From positions 1,488,001 through 1,552,000 of the forward strand of contig NZ_CP021382.1 of assembly GCF_002162135.1 (NCBI RefSeq): a stretch of DNA of 64,000 nucleotides, written 5' to 3'. Positions 16,202 through 26,847 of the stretch are shown here, piece by piece. The notes beneath the pieces are model-generated. The model was not told the DNA's origin. It did not search any database and was given only the letters and a program-made list of their open reading frames with translations. Position 1 is the stretch's first letter, and each line of letters starts with the position of its first letter. The DNA comes from Cellvibrio sp. PSBB006. Its GTDB lineage: Bacteria > Pseudomonadota > Gammaproteobacteria > Pseudomonadales > Cellvibrionaceae. The position numbers and the translations under genes are program-made.

Positions 16202-18691
16202 ATGATCAAAGCAAAGGCTTTCGCCTTGATGTTCATCATGAGTTTGTCAGTCGGTCAGGCTTACGCTTACAACTGTAGTGAATTAGTTCAGTACGCCGGT
16301 GGCAATTATTCCACCGGCAGCCTGGTAAAAAATGCCAATCATGCTTACCGCTGCACTGTCGGCGGATGGTGCACCGTTGGTGGACCTTACGAACCCGGCG
16401 TTGGTTGGGCCTGGCAACATGCCTGGGAAGATTTGGGTTCCTGTGACAATACATCCAGCGTGCCCAGCTCCAGTAGTTCAACTCCCAGTTCCAGCAGCTC
16501 AATCACCAGCTCAAGTGTGCCGCCATCCAGCTCAAGCAGTTCGACACCGGTGTCGAGCTCCAGCAGTTCGGTGGCAAGTTCAACATCCAGCACGGGCAAC
16601 TGCCCTTCCTACGCGGCGGGCACCAGCTACCAGGCCGGCAGCGTGGTCACCAATGCCGGTGGCTATTACGCCTGCACTGTAGCCGGTTGGTGTTCCAGCG
16701 GTAATGCCGCATATGAGCCCGGCGTCGGTTGGGCCTACACGAGTGCCTGGTCATCGACCAATGCAGCTGCCTGCGGCGGTTCAGGCTCCAGCAGTTCCAA
16801 TGGCAATAATGTTCCCGATGTTGGCTTCTGCGCGGAAGAATTTACCAGCGGAAAAATCTACAGCGCGGGAACCCATGTGGCCTATCAAGGCGTTGTGTAT
16901 CGCGCGTTAGTTGATACTCACTCCATTCAACCGGGCAACACCGCTTATCCCGGACAATGGTCCGCGGCGGTTGGTTATGCTGATCCGGATCTGTGTCCGG
17001 TGCCGATTCCCAATAACATTGATTACGGTACACCGCAGCCAGTGACCGGCAATACCAATGCGGGTAACGTTAATCCAACCGGCGTCATTAATGCGGCGCG
17101 CATTTCGAATACACAATCCACCCTGCCCGGCCAGCAAGGCGGCATATCACCCGCAACGGATAACGGTGGTGACCACGGCGGCCTGGATGGCGACAATGGT
17201 GCGCGGGTTTCCAAATTGGTACCCGGAAATATTGCGTTGCAACACAATACTTACGATGTCACCAGTGGTACGGAAATCGTGACCTATATCGGTGACTGGG
17301 CTGTGTATGGACGCCGTTTTGATTTCACCAAACTCGCCGCCAGCAACTTGCACCGCATCGTTTATGGCTTCGCCGGTATTTGCTATCCCGCTGCCAGCAA
17401 TGTGCAAGACGGCGGCTTCCCCACCTCCGCACCCGCAGCGGTTATGCGTAACTGTACGCAAAGTAATTTGCCGGATGGTGCGATGGCACTGGCCGATTTT
17501 GAGGCAGCGTTTGTACGCAATGTCGGTGTTGCACCCAATGGCGTAGTCGGCACAGAAAGCCAATACGAACTCGATCCGGCAAATGTCGGTGGTGTGTTCG
17601 GCGTGCTTTATCAACTGCGCGAACAAAATCCGCAATTGAAACTGGATTTATCCGTCGGCGGCTGGACGTTGTCAGAAGGTTTTTACTGGATGGCTGGCAA
17701 CCCCACACGTCGCAAAGCCTTTGTGGATTCTATTGTGCACTTCCTCGAACGTTTTGATTTTGACGGCGTGGATATTGACTGGGAATATCCTGGCACCGAT
17801 GGCTCGGTACCTGGTGCATCCAGCCCTGCTGACGACGCCAACTACGCCACGCTGATTCAGGAATTGCGCGCCGGCATGGATTGGTTGTCGAATAAGACAG
17901 GTAAATCCTATCGCTTGTCGTCTGCCATTCCGGCCGGATTAGGACGTCTGGAGAAAATCAATTGGGATAATGTGCATCCTTATATGGATCGATTGTATTT
18001 GATGACCTATGACCTGACGGGCGCGTGGGAGCGGGAAATTTCCCATCACACACCGCTTTACACCAACCCGAATGCGGTGGGTTCTTCGGCGGGCACTTCA
18101 GCAGACTGGACCATCAACTACATGAAAAGCCTGGGCGTACCGGCCAATAAATTAATGATCGGTGCCGCCAATTATCACCGCGCTAAAGCCACGGTGCCCG
18201 GTGACATCAGTGAGTACACCAATGGCTTAACAGGTTCGACAACCTACGGTGACCTGAATTGGACCGGTGCGGATCAGATATTGGGCATCGCCGGTGTCGG
18301 TTCCTGGGAGGCAGGTGTTGTGGAAGGTTATGATCTGTTCCAGAATTTTCTGGATCGCGATCTAAAACCGCGCAATGGTTACACACTTTATACCGACAAA
18401 ACCGCCAATGCTGACTATCTGGTTCATGAAGGTATCGGCTCGTTTATCAGTATTGAAACGCCGCGCACCGTTGCGCTGAAGACTCAATATGCCAAAGACA
18501 ATGGATTAGCCGGTATTTTCTTCTGGATGGCGGAACAAGATAACGGCTACAACCTCAACGCCGTTAATCATGTGTTAGGTAATGCGTTATTAAACAACCG
18601 TTCCGATGCTGCACCGCAACACCAGATTCCCGTTTGTGGTGCAAACCTCACAGCACAGGAATGTGAAAACTTGATGACACCCTTGCGTTAA
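16202..18691 (+). CDS. Secreted multimodular GH18 chitinase
   Basis: An 829-residue exported chitinase hydrolysing beta-1,4-GlcNAc chains. After a signal peptide (1-22, ending AYA) come two similar chitin-binding modules (about 23-80 and 135-195; Y-C-T-V-xGWC and EPGVGWA signatures of the CBM5/12 or CBM73 type), joined by serine-rich linkers (about 83-135 and 197-202), a third module with AGTHVAYQGVVYRA (about 206-265), and the GH18 barrel (about 360-800). The catalytic DGVDIDWEYPG motif near residues 519-529 contains the acid/base Glu, and SVGGW marks strand 3. The C-terminus has two cysteines likely paired. Two LacI-type palindromes upstream suggest induction by chitin oligomers. A strong terminator follows. 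Confidence 0.95.
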   Translation: MIKAKAFALMFIMSLSVGQAYAYNCSELVQYAGGNYSTGSLVKNANHAYRCTVGGWCTVGGPYEPGVGWAWQHAWEDLGSCDNTSSVPSSSSSTPSSSSSITSSSVPPSSSSSSTPVSSSSSSVASSTSSTGNCPSYAAGTSYQAGSVVTNAGGYYACTVAGWCSSGNAAYEPGVGWAYTSAWSSTNAAACGGSGSSSSNGNNVPDVGFCAEEFTSGKIYSAGTHVAYQGVVYRALVDTHSIQPGNTAYPGQWSAAVGYADPDLCPVPIPNNIDYGTPQPVTGNTNAGNVNPTGVINAARISNTQSTLPGQQGGISPATDNGGDHGGLDGDNGARVSKLVPGNIALQHNTYDVTSGTEIVTYIGDWAVYGRRFDFTKLAASNLHRIVYGFAGICYPAASNVQDGGFPTSAPAAVMRNCTQSNLPDGAMALADFEAAFVRNVGVAPNGVVGTESQYELDPANVGGVFGVLYQLREQNPQLKLDLSVGGWTLSEGFYWMAGNPTRRKAFVDSIVHFLERFDFDGVDIDWEYPGTDGSVPGASSPADDANYATLIQELRAGMDWLSNKTGKSYRLSSAIPAGLGRLEKINWDNVHPYMDRLYLMTYDLTGAWEREISHHTPLYTNPNAVGSSAGTSADWTINYMKSLGVPANKLMIGAANYHRAKATVPGDISEYTNGLTGSTTYGDLNWTGADQILGIAGVGSWEAGVVEGYDLFQNFLDRDLKPRNGYTLYTDKTANADYLVHEGIGSFISIETPRTVALKTQYAKDNGLAGIFFWMAEQDNGYNLNAVNHVLGNALLNNRSDAAPQHQIPVCGANLTAQECENLMTPLR

Positions 18692-18734
18692 TAATACATA
18701 ACACATTTCATCAATTACATTTCCGTTTTTCATT

Positions 18735-18763
18735 AGGCTCTCCCTATGGAGAGCCTTTTTTTT
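18735..18763 (+). terminator. Rho-independent terminator of the chitinase gene
   Basis: Perfect 9-bp stem AGGCTCTCC / GGAGAGCCT with loop CTAT (18735-18756), followed by eight T residues. Confidence 0.92.
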
Positions 18764-18889
18764 GCGTATTTGTTTATTAACCCGCCAGCCTCTTATAACA
18801 CCTTTAGTAAAATTCGCGTTTTTTTAAAAAATAAGTTCTATTCTCGAAAAAAATCCAGTAAAAGTTAATCTGAACGACACATAGGATGT

Positions 18890-19675
18890 ATGGCCATGAG
18901 AATTCTCTTAATCAATCTTGCTAAAGATGTCGAGCGACTGACATTTTCTCGCAGGCAGTTTGCGCAACAAGGTCTTGAGTTTGAACGGTTGGAAGCCACT
19001 AACGGACGCGAGTTATCGCAAGACGAATATGACGCATTTATAGCATCGCGCCCGCGCAACGGAAAACGCCAATGGACACGCGGTAAGGTAGGATGTTTTC
19101 TAAGTCATTCACGCGCATGGAAAATATGCGCCGACGGGCCGGATGATTGGATAGTTATTGTCGAAGATGATCTGCATGTTTCCAACGAATTTCGTCACTT
19201 CGTTACCGACACATCCTGGATGCCAAAAGATTTCGATATCATCCGCTTGGAAAAACCCACCAATCGCATCAAGCTGGATAGGCAACCCGCATCAATTCAT
19301 CACGGGCGCGGCACCTATCGACTCTATTCCACATCCTGGTGCGCAGGCTCTTACATACTGAGCAAAAAGGGTGCACAAAAATTATTAAGTGTTCCGGAAA
19401 AATATCACGAAAATCCTGACCGTTTTATGTTTTGTCACGAAGACTCCATCATCGCCGGCAGCTTGAATACCTATCAGGTTGCGCCTTCGCTAACCACGCA
19501 GGATAAATACGATTCGGCCAAGCCAACTTTCGCGAGCAACATTGAAACACCGGATATTGTGTCGACGGATCGCATTACGTTGATGGACAAGATAAAACAC
19601 TTATCACCACAGGAAATTTTTTTGGTGATTAAGAAAACGCTTCAGGGATATCGGCGGGTGAATTTTAAGCCGTGA
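18890..19675 (+). CDS. Glycosyltransferase family 25 protein
   Basis: A 261-residue LPS-type glycosyltransferase. It starts with the family's RILLINLAKDVERL strand, has a conserved KVGCFLSHSRAWK segment (about 65-77), the metal/nucleotide-site motif VIVEDDLHVS (about 89-98) and WCAGSYILSKKGAQKLL (about 147-163). GT25 enzymes add galactose or glucose to lipooligosaccharide cores. No signal peptide is present, consistent with action at the cytoplasmic side of the inner membrane. Either ATG 18890 or ATG 18896 may be used; AGGA lies upstream. It stands alone between the chitinase and the PL11 lyase, with no sugar-nucleotide genes nearby. Confidence 0.85.
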   Translation: MAMRILLINLAKDVERLTFSRRQFAQQGLEFERLEATNGRELSQDEYDAFIASRPRNGKRQWTRGKVGCFLSHSRAWKICADGPDDWIVIVEDDLHVSNEFRHFVTDTSWMPKDFDIIRLEKPTNRIKLDRQPASIHHGRGTYRLYSTSWCAGSYILSKKGAQKLLSVPEKYHENPDRFMFCHEDSIIAGSLNTYQVAPSLTTQDKYDSAKPTFASNIETPDIVSTDRITLMDKIKHLSPQEIFLVIKKTLQGYRRVNFKP

Positions 19676-19707
19676 TCCATAGAGGATTGCACGATACGAG
19701 TTTGGCG

Positions 19708-19797
19708 TTAGGCCTTTTGTTTCGAAACCTTCAAGTCAGGGATGACTTGAAGGAGCTACAGGGATGTATTCATGCGTTTTCGAAACAAAAGGCCTAA
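19708..19797. repeat. Nested palindromic repeat element
   Basis: A perfect 20-bp inverted repeat, TTAGGCCTTTTGTTTCGAAA (19708-19727) and its complement at 19778-19797, encloses a second perfect 11-bp hairpin (CCTTCAAGTCA at 19728-19738, TGACTTGAAGG at 19743-19753) with loop GGGA. Imperfect complementarity continues outside (TTTGGCG versus TGACAAA). It has no coding capacity. The structure resembles a REP/MITE-type dispersed repeat. There is no second copy in the window. Confidence 0.7.
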
Positions 19798-19854
19798 TGA
19801 CAAACGGACTACGAAGCTCCCTCGCGACATGTAAGACAACCTACTCACTTATCA

Positions 19855-19877
19855 AAGCCCGCAATCCCTGCGGGCTT
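19855..19877 (-). terminator. Terminator-like hairpin after the PL11 lyase
   Basis: Perfect 9-bp stem AAGCCCGCA / TGCGGGCTT with loop ATCCC. The T-run on the minus strand is short (TTTGAT), so it is a modest terminator; it lies 18 bases past the lyase stop codon. Confidence 0.65.
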
Positions 19878-19895
19878 CTCTAAAAAATTAAAAGT

Positions 19896-22874
19896 CTATT
19901 GTGAGTTACACGTATTCACACCAATACAACTTTGCTGATTCTCCCAGCCCCAACCATCCACTTGATTAACACACATTGGAAAGTTGGTGCCGTACCAATT
20001 ACACACAGAACCATTCGCCGGCGTACTTGAACTACTTGAGCTGCTGGAACTACTGGATGGCACACTGCCACTGCAACTTGCCGCCGCAGGCGAATCACCG
20101 GACACAAGAATAGAATCAATATTTGCCAGACCACTGCTACCCGTTGCATTCAAACGAAGGGTATGAGTGCCAGAAGAAAGATTGATTGTTGTGGAGACTT
20201 CACCCCAGGATGTCCATGCACCGGTCGATGCAAAATCCAGACTTGTTACCACACTGCCATTCACCAACAATTGCGCAGGCCGACTGTCGACGCTGGCAAA
20301 GCGGAAAGTCAGCGTGTAATTGCCGCTGCCAGTACTGATCCGCCAATTCACACCTTGGTTAGCGGCGTTGGTGGTGTTGGCAAAACCGCTGCCGGTGAAG
20401 CCGGCATTGTTATTGTCGACCGTGCCATCAACGCTGCAAAAGCCCGTGGTGTTTTCCTGGATGGTTATGGATGAAGTGGGAGATCCGCTCACGGGAGTCA
20501 AACTCCATTGTTGATTCGTTGCGGCGTTGTAGGTCCATTGCAAAATGTTACCGCCGTCCGCCTGACTGCGAGCTTCCACATCCACCGCTTTACCACTGTA
20601 TTGCGAAATAATGCCGTAATAATTATCGCCCGCGCTCTGGAATGCCCAGCGTTGATTTTGATCACCCACATAGGCGTTTTGAATAATGTTGGCGCCATCG
20701 GCCGAGGTGGGGCCGGCGATGTCGAGCGCCGCGTTGCTGTGTTCAGCGCGAATGGAATAATAACCATCCCCCACCGACGTCACCTGCCAATGCTGATTGG
20801 ATTGACCGGTGTATTCCCATTGCACAACGTTTGCACCATTCGCTGTGCTGTTATTTTCCACGGCCAGGACTTTACCGCTGGAACGCGCTTCAATCACATA
20901 AGTACCATTGGCAATCGCGGCACCGCTGCTGGAGCTGGACGAACTGGAACTTGAGCCACCCAAGGGTGGATTGGGATCGGTACCGACAAAATAAATATCC
21001 GGAACCGGCTGTGCGCTCATGCCATCCCCCAGGAAATAACTGGTGTGGGGCGGCTGGTTGTAGGCCACGTTTTGCCAGGCAATGGCGACGCGATATTGCG
21101 AATCGTGCATCAGCGTGCGCAGCTTATGCGTGGTTACTGCAGTGGTGGAAAAAATTAATAACTGGGTGTTACTTTCGTTACGCCAAATGACTTCTTCACG
21201 CCAGTCACCGAGGATGTCGCCGGATAATCCCGGTGTCGCTTTGGTGCCATTATTTTGTGCTGCGCCCGATTGATAGGCGGTTAGCAAACGGCTGTTGGTG
21301 TTGTTACTGTAATTCCATTTATCAATGGTGGTGCCGTTCAATAATTCCCGCAGCAGATCTCCATCCCAATAAACAGCAAAGTTGATGGAGCCAGGTTTGG
21401 TCGAGGAAATGACCGTGCCATTGGCTGCGTGCAATCCACCCGCAGAAGCCCAACTCTCGCTACCGGCATAGCGCGGATCAACATCCATGGTGACACCACG
21501 CCCCACATCATTGCCGCCACCATTATTGCTCCAGATAATCTGGCCGGTACGCGCATCATGCATCTCGACACCATGTTGGCCGTAGCAGCTCGGGCATTCA
21601 TGCACCATAAAGACTTCAAGACCGGGGCGACTCGGTAAAAAATCGCCGAGGTGTAACGCATCACCGTGACCAAGACCGGTGCTGTAAAGTCCGCGACCAT
21701 TGTCATCGATGGTAGCCGCACCAAACACAATTTCATCGCGACCATCGCCGTCTACATCGCCGATGGTGAGGCTGTGTGCCCCCTGCCCCGCATAGGCACT
21801 GTTGCCACTGCTGCTACTGTCAAAGGTCCAGCGTTGTGCCAGTTGTCCATTGCGCCAATCCCATGCCACCACAACCGCGCGGGTGTAATAGCCGCGGGAC
21901 ATAATCAAACTGGGGCGCGTGCCATCAAGGTAAGCTACGCCTGCGAGAAAACGATCGACACGGTTGCCGTATCCATCGCCCCAGGAACTGACAGTACCGC
22001 GCGCCGGTACATAATTCGTTGTCGCCATGGCGCGACCGGTTTGGCCGTTAAAGATCGTTAAAAATTCAGGGCCGGAAAGAATATAACCGCTGGAATTGCG
22101 ATAGTCAGCGTTGGCATTTCCGATCACCACACCGGCTCCATCGCGTGTGCCGTCAGCGGTTTTCATCGCCACTTCTGCTTTGCCGTCACCGTCCAGGTCG
22201 TAGACGATAAATTGTGTGTAGTGTGCGCCGGCGCGAATATTGCGCCCCAAATCTATTCGCCACAGACGGGTACCGGATAATTCATAGGCGTCGATAAATA
22301 CATTACCGGTATAGCCGGATTGGGAATTATCTTTGGCATTTGACGGGTCCCACTTCACCACAATTTCATACTGCCCATCACCGTCCAGATCGCCAACACT
22401 CAGGTCATTGGCGATGTAATCATAAGCAACACCGTCCGGTGTTGTGCCGCCAGTAGGACGCTGTAAATTAACGGCCAGGTATGGATTGGCCCATACCGAT
22501 CCCGCTGCACTATCACCCGTTTCATTGCCGTTTACCACCGCGCGAACCGTGTAACTGGCGCCGGTTGTGCCGCTGGCATCAAAGTAATTGGTGCTATTGG
22601 TAATCGGCGAATTATTCAGACGCGTACCGTTGCGATACACATTAAACCCGATAGCAGCGGGATCATCGCCCAGCATGCGCCAACCGACAAACACACCGTT
22701 ACCGGAACGAATCGCCACCACGCCGCGATCCAGATATTCCATCTGCCGCGCAGCCTGTGCTTCGGGTGTTAACAACATGGAATACAAGAAAACAGTCAGT
22801 AGGATTAAAAAAAGAAAATACACATTAGGCAATGAACGGGATAACGGCACCCGTTCCAGGTGGATTGATAACAT
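19896..22874 (-). CDS. Secreted PL11 rhamnogalacturonan lyase with CBM13-, CBM35- and CBM10-like modules
   Basis: A 992-residue exported lyase that cleaves the rhamnose-galacturonate backbone of pectin rhamnogalacturonan I by beta-elimination. The start at 22874 is chosen for its AGGAG site; the open frame extends 26 codons further without one. A hydrophobic signal (about 17-40, ending EAQA) precedes the beta-propeller catalytic domain (about 45-630), rich in calcium-binding GDLDGDGxxE and [10 protein letters not shown] loops. A serine linker leads to a ricin-type CBM13-like module (QxW repeats, about 655-790), then a CBM35-like beta-sandwich (about 797-930), a second serine linker and a terminal CBM10-like module with four cysteines ([11 protein letters not shown]). 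The design is typical of Cellvibrio pectin enzymes. Confidence 0.92.
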   Translation of the reverse strand: MLSIHLERVPLSRSLPNVYFLFLILLTVFLYSMLLTPEAQAARQMEYLDRGVVAIRSGNGVFVGWRMLGDDPAAIGFNVYRNGTRLNNSPITNSTNYFDASGTTGASYTVRAVVNGNETGDSAAGSVWANPYLAVNLQRPTGGTTPDGVAYDYIANDLSVGDLDGDGQYEIVVKWDPSNAKDNSQSGYTGNVFIDAYELSGTRLWRIDLGRNIRAGAHYTQFIVYDLDGDGKAEVAMKTADGTRDGAGVVIGNANADYRNSSGYILSGPEFLTIFNGQTGRAMATTNYVPARGTVSSWGDGYGNRVDRFLAGVAYLDGTRPSLIMSRGYYTRAVVVAWDWRNGQLAQRWTFDSSSSGNSAYAGQGAHSLTIGDVDGDGRDEIVFGAATIDDNGRGLYSTGLGHGDALHLGDFLPSRPGLEVFMVHECPSCYGQHGVEMHDARTGQIIWSNNGGGNDVGRGVTMDVDPRYAGSESWASAGGLHAANGTVISSTKPGSINFAVYWDGDLLRELLNGTTIDKWNYSNNTNSRLLTAYQSGAAQNNGTKATPGLSGDILGDWREEVIWRNESNTQLLIFSTTAVTTHKLRTLMHDSQYRVAIAWQNVAYNQPPHTSYFLGDGMSAQPVPDIYFVGTDPNPPLGGSSSSSSSSSSGAAIANGTYVIEARSSGKVLAVENNSTANGANVVQWEYTGQSNQHWQVTSVGDGYYSIRAEHSNAALDIAGPTSADGANIIQNAYVGDQNQRWAFQSAGDNYYGIISQYSGKAVDVEARSQADGGNILQWTYNAATNQQWSLTPVSGSPTSSITIQENTTGFCSVDGTVDNNNAGFTGSGFANTTNAANQGVNWRISTGSGNYTLTFRFASVDSRPAQLLVNGSVVTSLDFASTGAWTSWGEVSTTINLSSGTHTLRLNATGSSGLANIDSILVSGDSPAAASCSGSVPSSSSSSSSSSSTPANGSVCNWYGTNFPMCVNQVDGWGWENQQSCIGVNTCNSQ

Positions 22875-23158
22875 GTTGCTCTCCTGATTTATTATTGGAA
22901 TAGATTGGATACGAACGACTAAACGCGTTACGGGAGCGAATGCTAAGCACATTGATCAGATAATTAAATGCGGAAGGTCTCAGAATCTTGTGAGGCGGGA
23001 AACTAATTTGCTATATAAAACTGATGTTAGCGAAACCAACTATTACAACAGCGCAAGCAGTCAACCGTGGAAAGACGATCTTAAGGTTCACTTTCTTGCG
23101 CCAAATAAATTTTATTAATAAAAATTATTTTTTCCTGTTTCAAATGACCCAGGGTATT

Positions 23159-24214
23159 TTATAAACCTTCCAAGCCGAGAGACGCCGCTTGCCGCTTTAT
23201 AAAAGCGATATGCGCTTCACTGGTGAAATCACCGGTATAAGCTAGTATCGTCCAGACTTCATGCGCCTGCATTTCTTCATTGGGTTGTAAGGTTTTATAC
23301 GGCGCATGTACTTCCAATTCCATCAAGCTGGCGGCTGGGTTCTCCGGCTGGTAATCGAGGTACAGCTCAACCTGCCCCTGCTCGGGATGAATCAGCGATT
23401 CCGGTTGCAGAGCAAATTGAATGATAAACGCCTGATCGTGATCAAACGCGGCAATCCAGCCAGCTGCTGGCTGGATAAATACCTTGCCGCGACGAATCGT
23501 CTTGCCGGCAGGCGGCGCGGCCAATTCGAATGAAAATAATCCCTGTTCAATGTTATACACCGGAGGTGCTATGAGCTCTCCGGGAAACGGATTAACCCGC
23601 AATTTTTCTTCATCCTGAATCGGCACGTAAACCCTGGCCTCGGCACGTACCCGCGTGTTGAACCAGATGTCCCAACTCACTGGCGTGCTCCGCGCGTTCC
23701 GTGCAATCACATCCAGGCGCACACTGTCAGGGCGTTCCTTTATCAATTGATAGCGTTTGGTGAAAGCAATGCCGGATACCGGGCTGGTAGGTCCAACGAG
23801 CTCAATCTGCTTATCGCTTTGTTGTGTAACCTCGTGTTGACTCAACACCAGAAAAGGATCTGGCGGCCAAACCGATTTGGCTTTACGTCGCGCTGCGTTA
23901 AGCGTTTGTTGCGTCCACCAGGCACTTTGCGGACCGACCCACATCTCGTGGCCAAGGTAGCCAATATTGTTACTGTCGGCGTTCACCTCCGGCACGGGAA
24001 TATCATCAATCTCTTTTCCAACGCGCAAAAAATTGGGCGCTTCCCGACGAGCAAAATGTACGACCCGACCACCGATATCTGGCGTTACCTCAACACGGAT
24101 ATGATTATTTTTCAGCGTTAGCCTTTCGATAGCTGGCGGTGTCGATGCCGCACTGACATTTAGCGACAAAGCGAGGAAAAGCATTAATGTCGGGAAGATT
24201 ACAATTTTTAACAT
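23159..24214 (-). CDS. Exported DUF4380-like (galactose-mutarotase-fold) protein
   Basis: A 351-residue protein with a cleavable signal (1-22, ending VSA). The segment LKNNHIRVEVTPDIGGRVVHF near the N-terminus and GYLGHEMWVGPQSAWW (about 98-113) match the supersandwich/mutarotase-like fold of DUF4380 proteins, often found beside carbohydrate-active enzymes. No catalytic residue can be named. The gene lies upstream of the PL11 lyase on the same strand, 284 bases away, so it may act on the same pectic glycans, but co-transcription is not evident. Its start at 24214 is the first Met of a good signal peptide. Confidence 0.65.
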   Translation of the reverse strand: MLKIVIFPTLMLFLALSLNVSAASTPPAIERLTLKNNHIRVEVTPDIGGRVVHFARREAPNFLRVGKEIDDIPVPEVNADSNNIGYLGHEMWVGPQSAWWTQQTLNAARRKAKSVWPPDPFLVLSQHEVTQQSDKQIELVGPTSPVSGIAFTKRYQLIKERPDSVRLDVIARNARSTPVSWDIWFNTRVRAEARVYVPIQDEEKLRVNPFPGELIAPPVYNIEQGLFSFELAAPPAGKTIRRGKVFIQPAAGWIAAFDHDQAFIIQFALQPESLIHPEQGQVELYLDYQPENPAASLMELEVHAPYKTLQPNEEMQAHEVWTILAYTGDFTSEAHIAFIKRQAASLGLEGL

Positions 24215-24654
24215 AACCGCAAACCAATTGTTGTTATTGCTGTTGGGATCAGAGAAATTTAAACCTGCGCATCATGCTACGAATCAGGTAGAAGCGCAAA
24301 TTTCAATGCCACTTGAACACCCTTGACGATGACCGCTTGTACAAAACATTTTGTGCGGTAAGTTACATATAGTGAGGAGCAAGCGTCAACAATGGTATCA
24401 ACAACCTGTTGCGCCATGATAAAAATTTATCATCAGGAAAATTTCTCACTGTTATTCAACAGGTTAAATGGCGTATTACATCACAGTTCGCGCTTAAGTT
24501 ATTCATTTTCCCTAGAGCACAGCGGTACAATTTCAGCCAATAAATTTCATTCATTCCAACTCCATTTGCGGCAGTTGGTTGTCATTCAGCAGTGACACCT
24601 AAAGCTTCCCCCACCATGAAGCTCGGTGCCATTTGAAAAAGCAAGGAGACCGGT
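24215..24654. other. Intergenic region before the T6SS island (440 bases)
   Basis: No gene is supported. It separates two divergent genes and must carry both promoters. One small palindrome, ACAAAACATTTTGT (24341-24354), is visible. An AAGGAG ribosome site stands at 24642-24647 before vgrG. Nothing else was recognised. Confidence 0.5.
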
Positions 24655-26808
24655 GTGAACAGTCTTTTTAAAACTGGCATGCAATATACACAGGACAATC
24701 GCTTTTTACGTATTGAGACAGGGCTCGGCAAAGATGCCCTGTTGCTCAGACGTCTGCAAGGCTCCGAGCCGATTTCACAGCTTTTTCGTTTTGAGTTGGA
24801 TCTGTTGTCCTATGAAGAGAATATCAACGCCGCCGACATCATCGGTGATCATGTTGCCCTGTTTATCGATGCGAACAGCAGCAAGCCGCGCTGTCTGAAT
24901 GGCTTTGTTAAAAGCTTTGTTTACACTGGCCTGGAAAAACGGGGGCTGTATGGTTACAAGGCAGAGATTGTGCCCTGGCTGTGGTTTTTGGATAAACGCA
25001 CCAACTGCCGGGTTTATCAAAACCAGAATGTACAACAAATTATCGAAGCAATCCTGGGTGAGCTGGGTTTTAATGATTATGTTTTTTCGCTGAGTGAAGC
25101 GCATCCTGAGCTGGAATATTGCGTTCAGTATCAGGAATCGGATTTTCAATTTATTTCACGCCTGATGGAACAGGAAGGGATTTTTTATTTCTTTGAACAC
25201 CAAGCCGACAAGCACATTCTACATATTGTGGATAACGCTGCTGCTTATCAAACGCTGGATGACGAGACCCTTGAACACAGCTCGGGTTCACGCGGAAAGC
25301 AATACATCAACAGCTGGCAACATCGCTTTCAATATTGTTCCGGCGCTTTCGCACAAACGGATTTCAACTTCGAGAATCCGAATCACTCGCTTCTCACAGA
25401 AACCCCCACGTCTATCAAGCTAAAGAATAATGCCGCATTGGAGATGTTCGACTTCCCTGGCAATTATCGTGATACCCAACAGGGCCAAAGCTTGACTCGC
25501 TTGCGGATGCAACAGGAGGAGATGGCTTATGAAAATATTATTGCTAACAGCAATTTTCACCAACTGATTCTGGGTCGTAAATTTAAGTTACGCTCCGACG
25601 AAAATATTGCTGACAATAAAAAACAATTCGTGATCACAAATATTCAGCATCACGGATTCGATGGCAGCTACCTTGAAGAGAAAGATCCCGATGGCACAGC
25701 ACTGGGGGCAAGCTACAGCAACCAGTTTTCCTGTATTCCCGCCAAAATCAGCTTTCGTCCACCCTGCCAGATCAAAAAGCCCCGGATTGACGGCGTACAA
25801 ACGGCGCTTGTCGTCGGCAAGGCCGGCGATGAAATCTACACCGATAAATACGGCCGGATTAAACTGCAATTTCATTGGGACCGTTACGGCAGCAAGAATG
25901 AAGAAAGTTCGTGCTGGGTCAGAGTGGCTACGCCTTGGGCCGGTACCAAATGGGGAACGCTGAATATTCCCCGGGTTGGCCAGGAAGTGGTTGTGACCTT
26001 CGTCAACGGCGACCCGGATCAACCACTGGTTATCGGAGGTGTCTACAACAGCGCGCATATGCCGCCAGTGTCCTTGCCGGATGGAAAACATTATGCAGGA
26101 ATGAAATCCCGCTCCGCCAAAGGCGACAGTTCATCGTTCAATGAAATGTCTATCGACGATACCAAAGGATCGGAACAACTTAAATTTAATGCACAAAAAG
26201 ATTTTAATACCACGGTAGGCAACGACCTCTCGTCAGCCGTCACTGGCAACGCCAGTTACAACGTCGATGGCAACTCATCGTCCACCATTGGCGGCAACGC
26301 TACACACAGCGTACAGGGAAATGAAACAGCCAGCGTGCAGGGCAATCAGGATGCCAGTGTTCAGGGAAATCGCAGCAGCACAATTGCGGGCAACCTGACA
26401 GAAAATACGGCGGGCAAAGTTGACGCATCTATCGGCTCCAGTGAAAGCCGCACGGTGGGAAGCAATCAGGATCTTACCATTGGCACCAACCAGGTTCTGA
26501 ATGTCGGGGCTAACCAGACGCTGGGCGTAGGAGCGAATCAGGAAACCACTGTCGGCGGCAACCAAACCGTGAATGTCAGCGGCAACCAGAATATCAGTGC
26601 GCTGTCACAAAACGTTTCTATTTCCACCAATGCCAACACATCCGCGCTGAACATTAACGTGCTCGGTCAGGCGCAAATTAACCTTTCCGTGGCGGGTTCC
26701 AGTATCAGCATAGATGCCTCGGGCATTACCTTATCCATGGGCGCCAGCTTTGTAAAAATTGATGCGATGGGTGTGAGTGTTATGGGGCCATTGGTCAAGT
26801 TGAATTAA
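24655..26808 (+). CDS. vgrG: Type VI secretion spike protein VgrG
   Basis: A 717-residue VgrG/Tss I spike protein that forms the trimeric tip of the T6SS needle and carries effectors. The gp27-like head spans about 15-370 (RIETGLG, EGIFYFFEHQ), the OB-fold base about 380-470 (GDEIYTDKYGRIKLQFHWDR, SSCWVRVATPWAGTKWG), and the C-terminal gp5-like needle (about 500-665) is a run of eight-residue GN-x-x-x-x-V-x type repeats. No extra C-terminal enzyme domain is present, so it is a carrier and not an evolved VgrG. Translation starts at GTG 24655 behind AAGGAG. It heads a vgrG-adaptor-rhs-immunity operon. No other structural T6SS genes lie in the window, so this is an orphan effector island. Confidence 0.95.
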   Translation: MNSLFKTGMQYTQDNRFLRIETGLGKDALLLRRLQGSEPISQLFRFELDLLSYEENINAADIIGDHVALFIDANSSKPRCLNGFVKSFVYTGLEKRGLYGYKAEIVPWLWFLDKRTNCRVYQNQNVQQIIEAILGELGFNDYVFSLSEAHPELEYCVQYQESDFQFISRLMEQEGIFYFFEHQADKHILHIVDNAAAYQTLDDETLEHSSGSRGKQYINSWQHRFQYCSGAFAQTDFNFENPNHSLLTETPTSIKLKNNAALEMFDFPGNYRDTQQGQSLTRLRMQQEEMAYENIIANSNFHQLILGRKFKLRSDENIADNKKQFVITNIQHHGFDGSYLEEKDPDGTALGASYSNQFSCIPAKISFRPPCQIKKPRIDGVQTALVVGKAGDEIYTDKYGRIKLQFHWDRYGSKNEESSCWVRVATPWAGTKWGTLNIPRVGQEVVVTFVNGDPDQPLVIGGVYNSAHMPPVSLPDGKHYAGMKSRSAKGDSSSFNEMSIDDTKGSEQLKFNAQKDFNTTVGNDLSSAVTGNASYNVDGNSSSTIGGNATHSVQGNETASVQGNQDASVQGNRSSTIAGNLTENTAGKVDASIGSSESRTVGSNQDLTIGTNQVLNVGANQTLGVGANQETTVGGNQTVNVSGNQNISALSQNVSISTNANTSALNINVLGQAQINLSVAGSSISIDASGITLSMGASFVKIDAMGVSVMGPLVKLN

Positions 26809-26847
26809 TTGATATTTGTCTGGGCCGCCCAAAAGGAAGCACCACTC

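Noticed and set aside
16437..16590. Microsatellite-like repeat (AGCTCCAGC units)
   Set aside because: It is the coding sequence of the serine-rich linker in the chitinase; the same explains similar stretches in the PL11 gene near 20030-20060 and 20930-20955.
19708..19797. Integron attC site
   Set aside because: The outer arms read TTAGGCC...GGCCTAA on the given strand, with the core orientation opposite to RYYYAAC...GTTRRRY, and both arms are perfect copies, whereas attC arms carry extrahelical bases. No integrase or cassette array is nearby.
24341..24354. Operator controlling vgrG (ACAAAACATTTTGT)
   Set aside because: Only a six-base A/T-rich arm; such a palindrome is expected by chance in this composition and no promoter fits it well.
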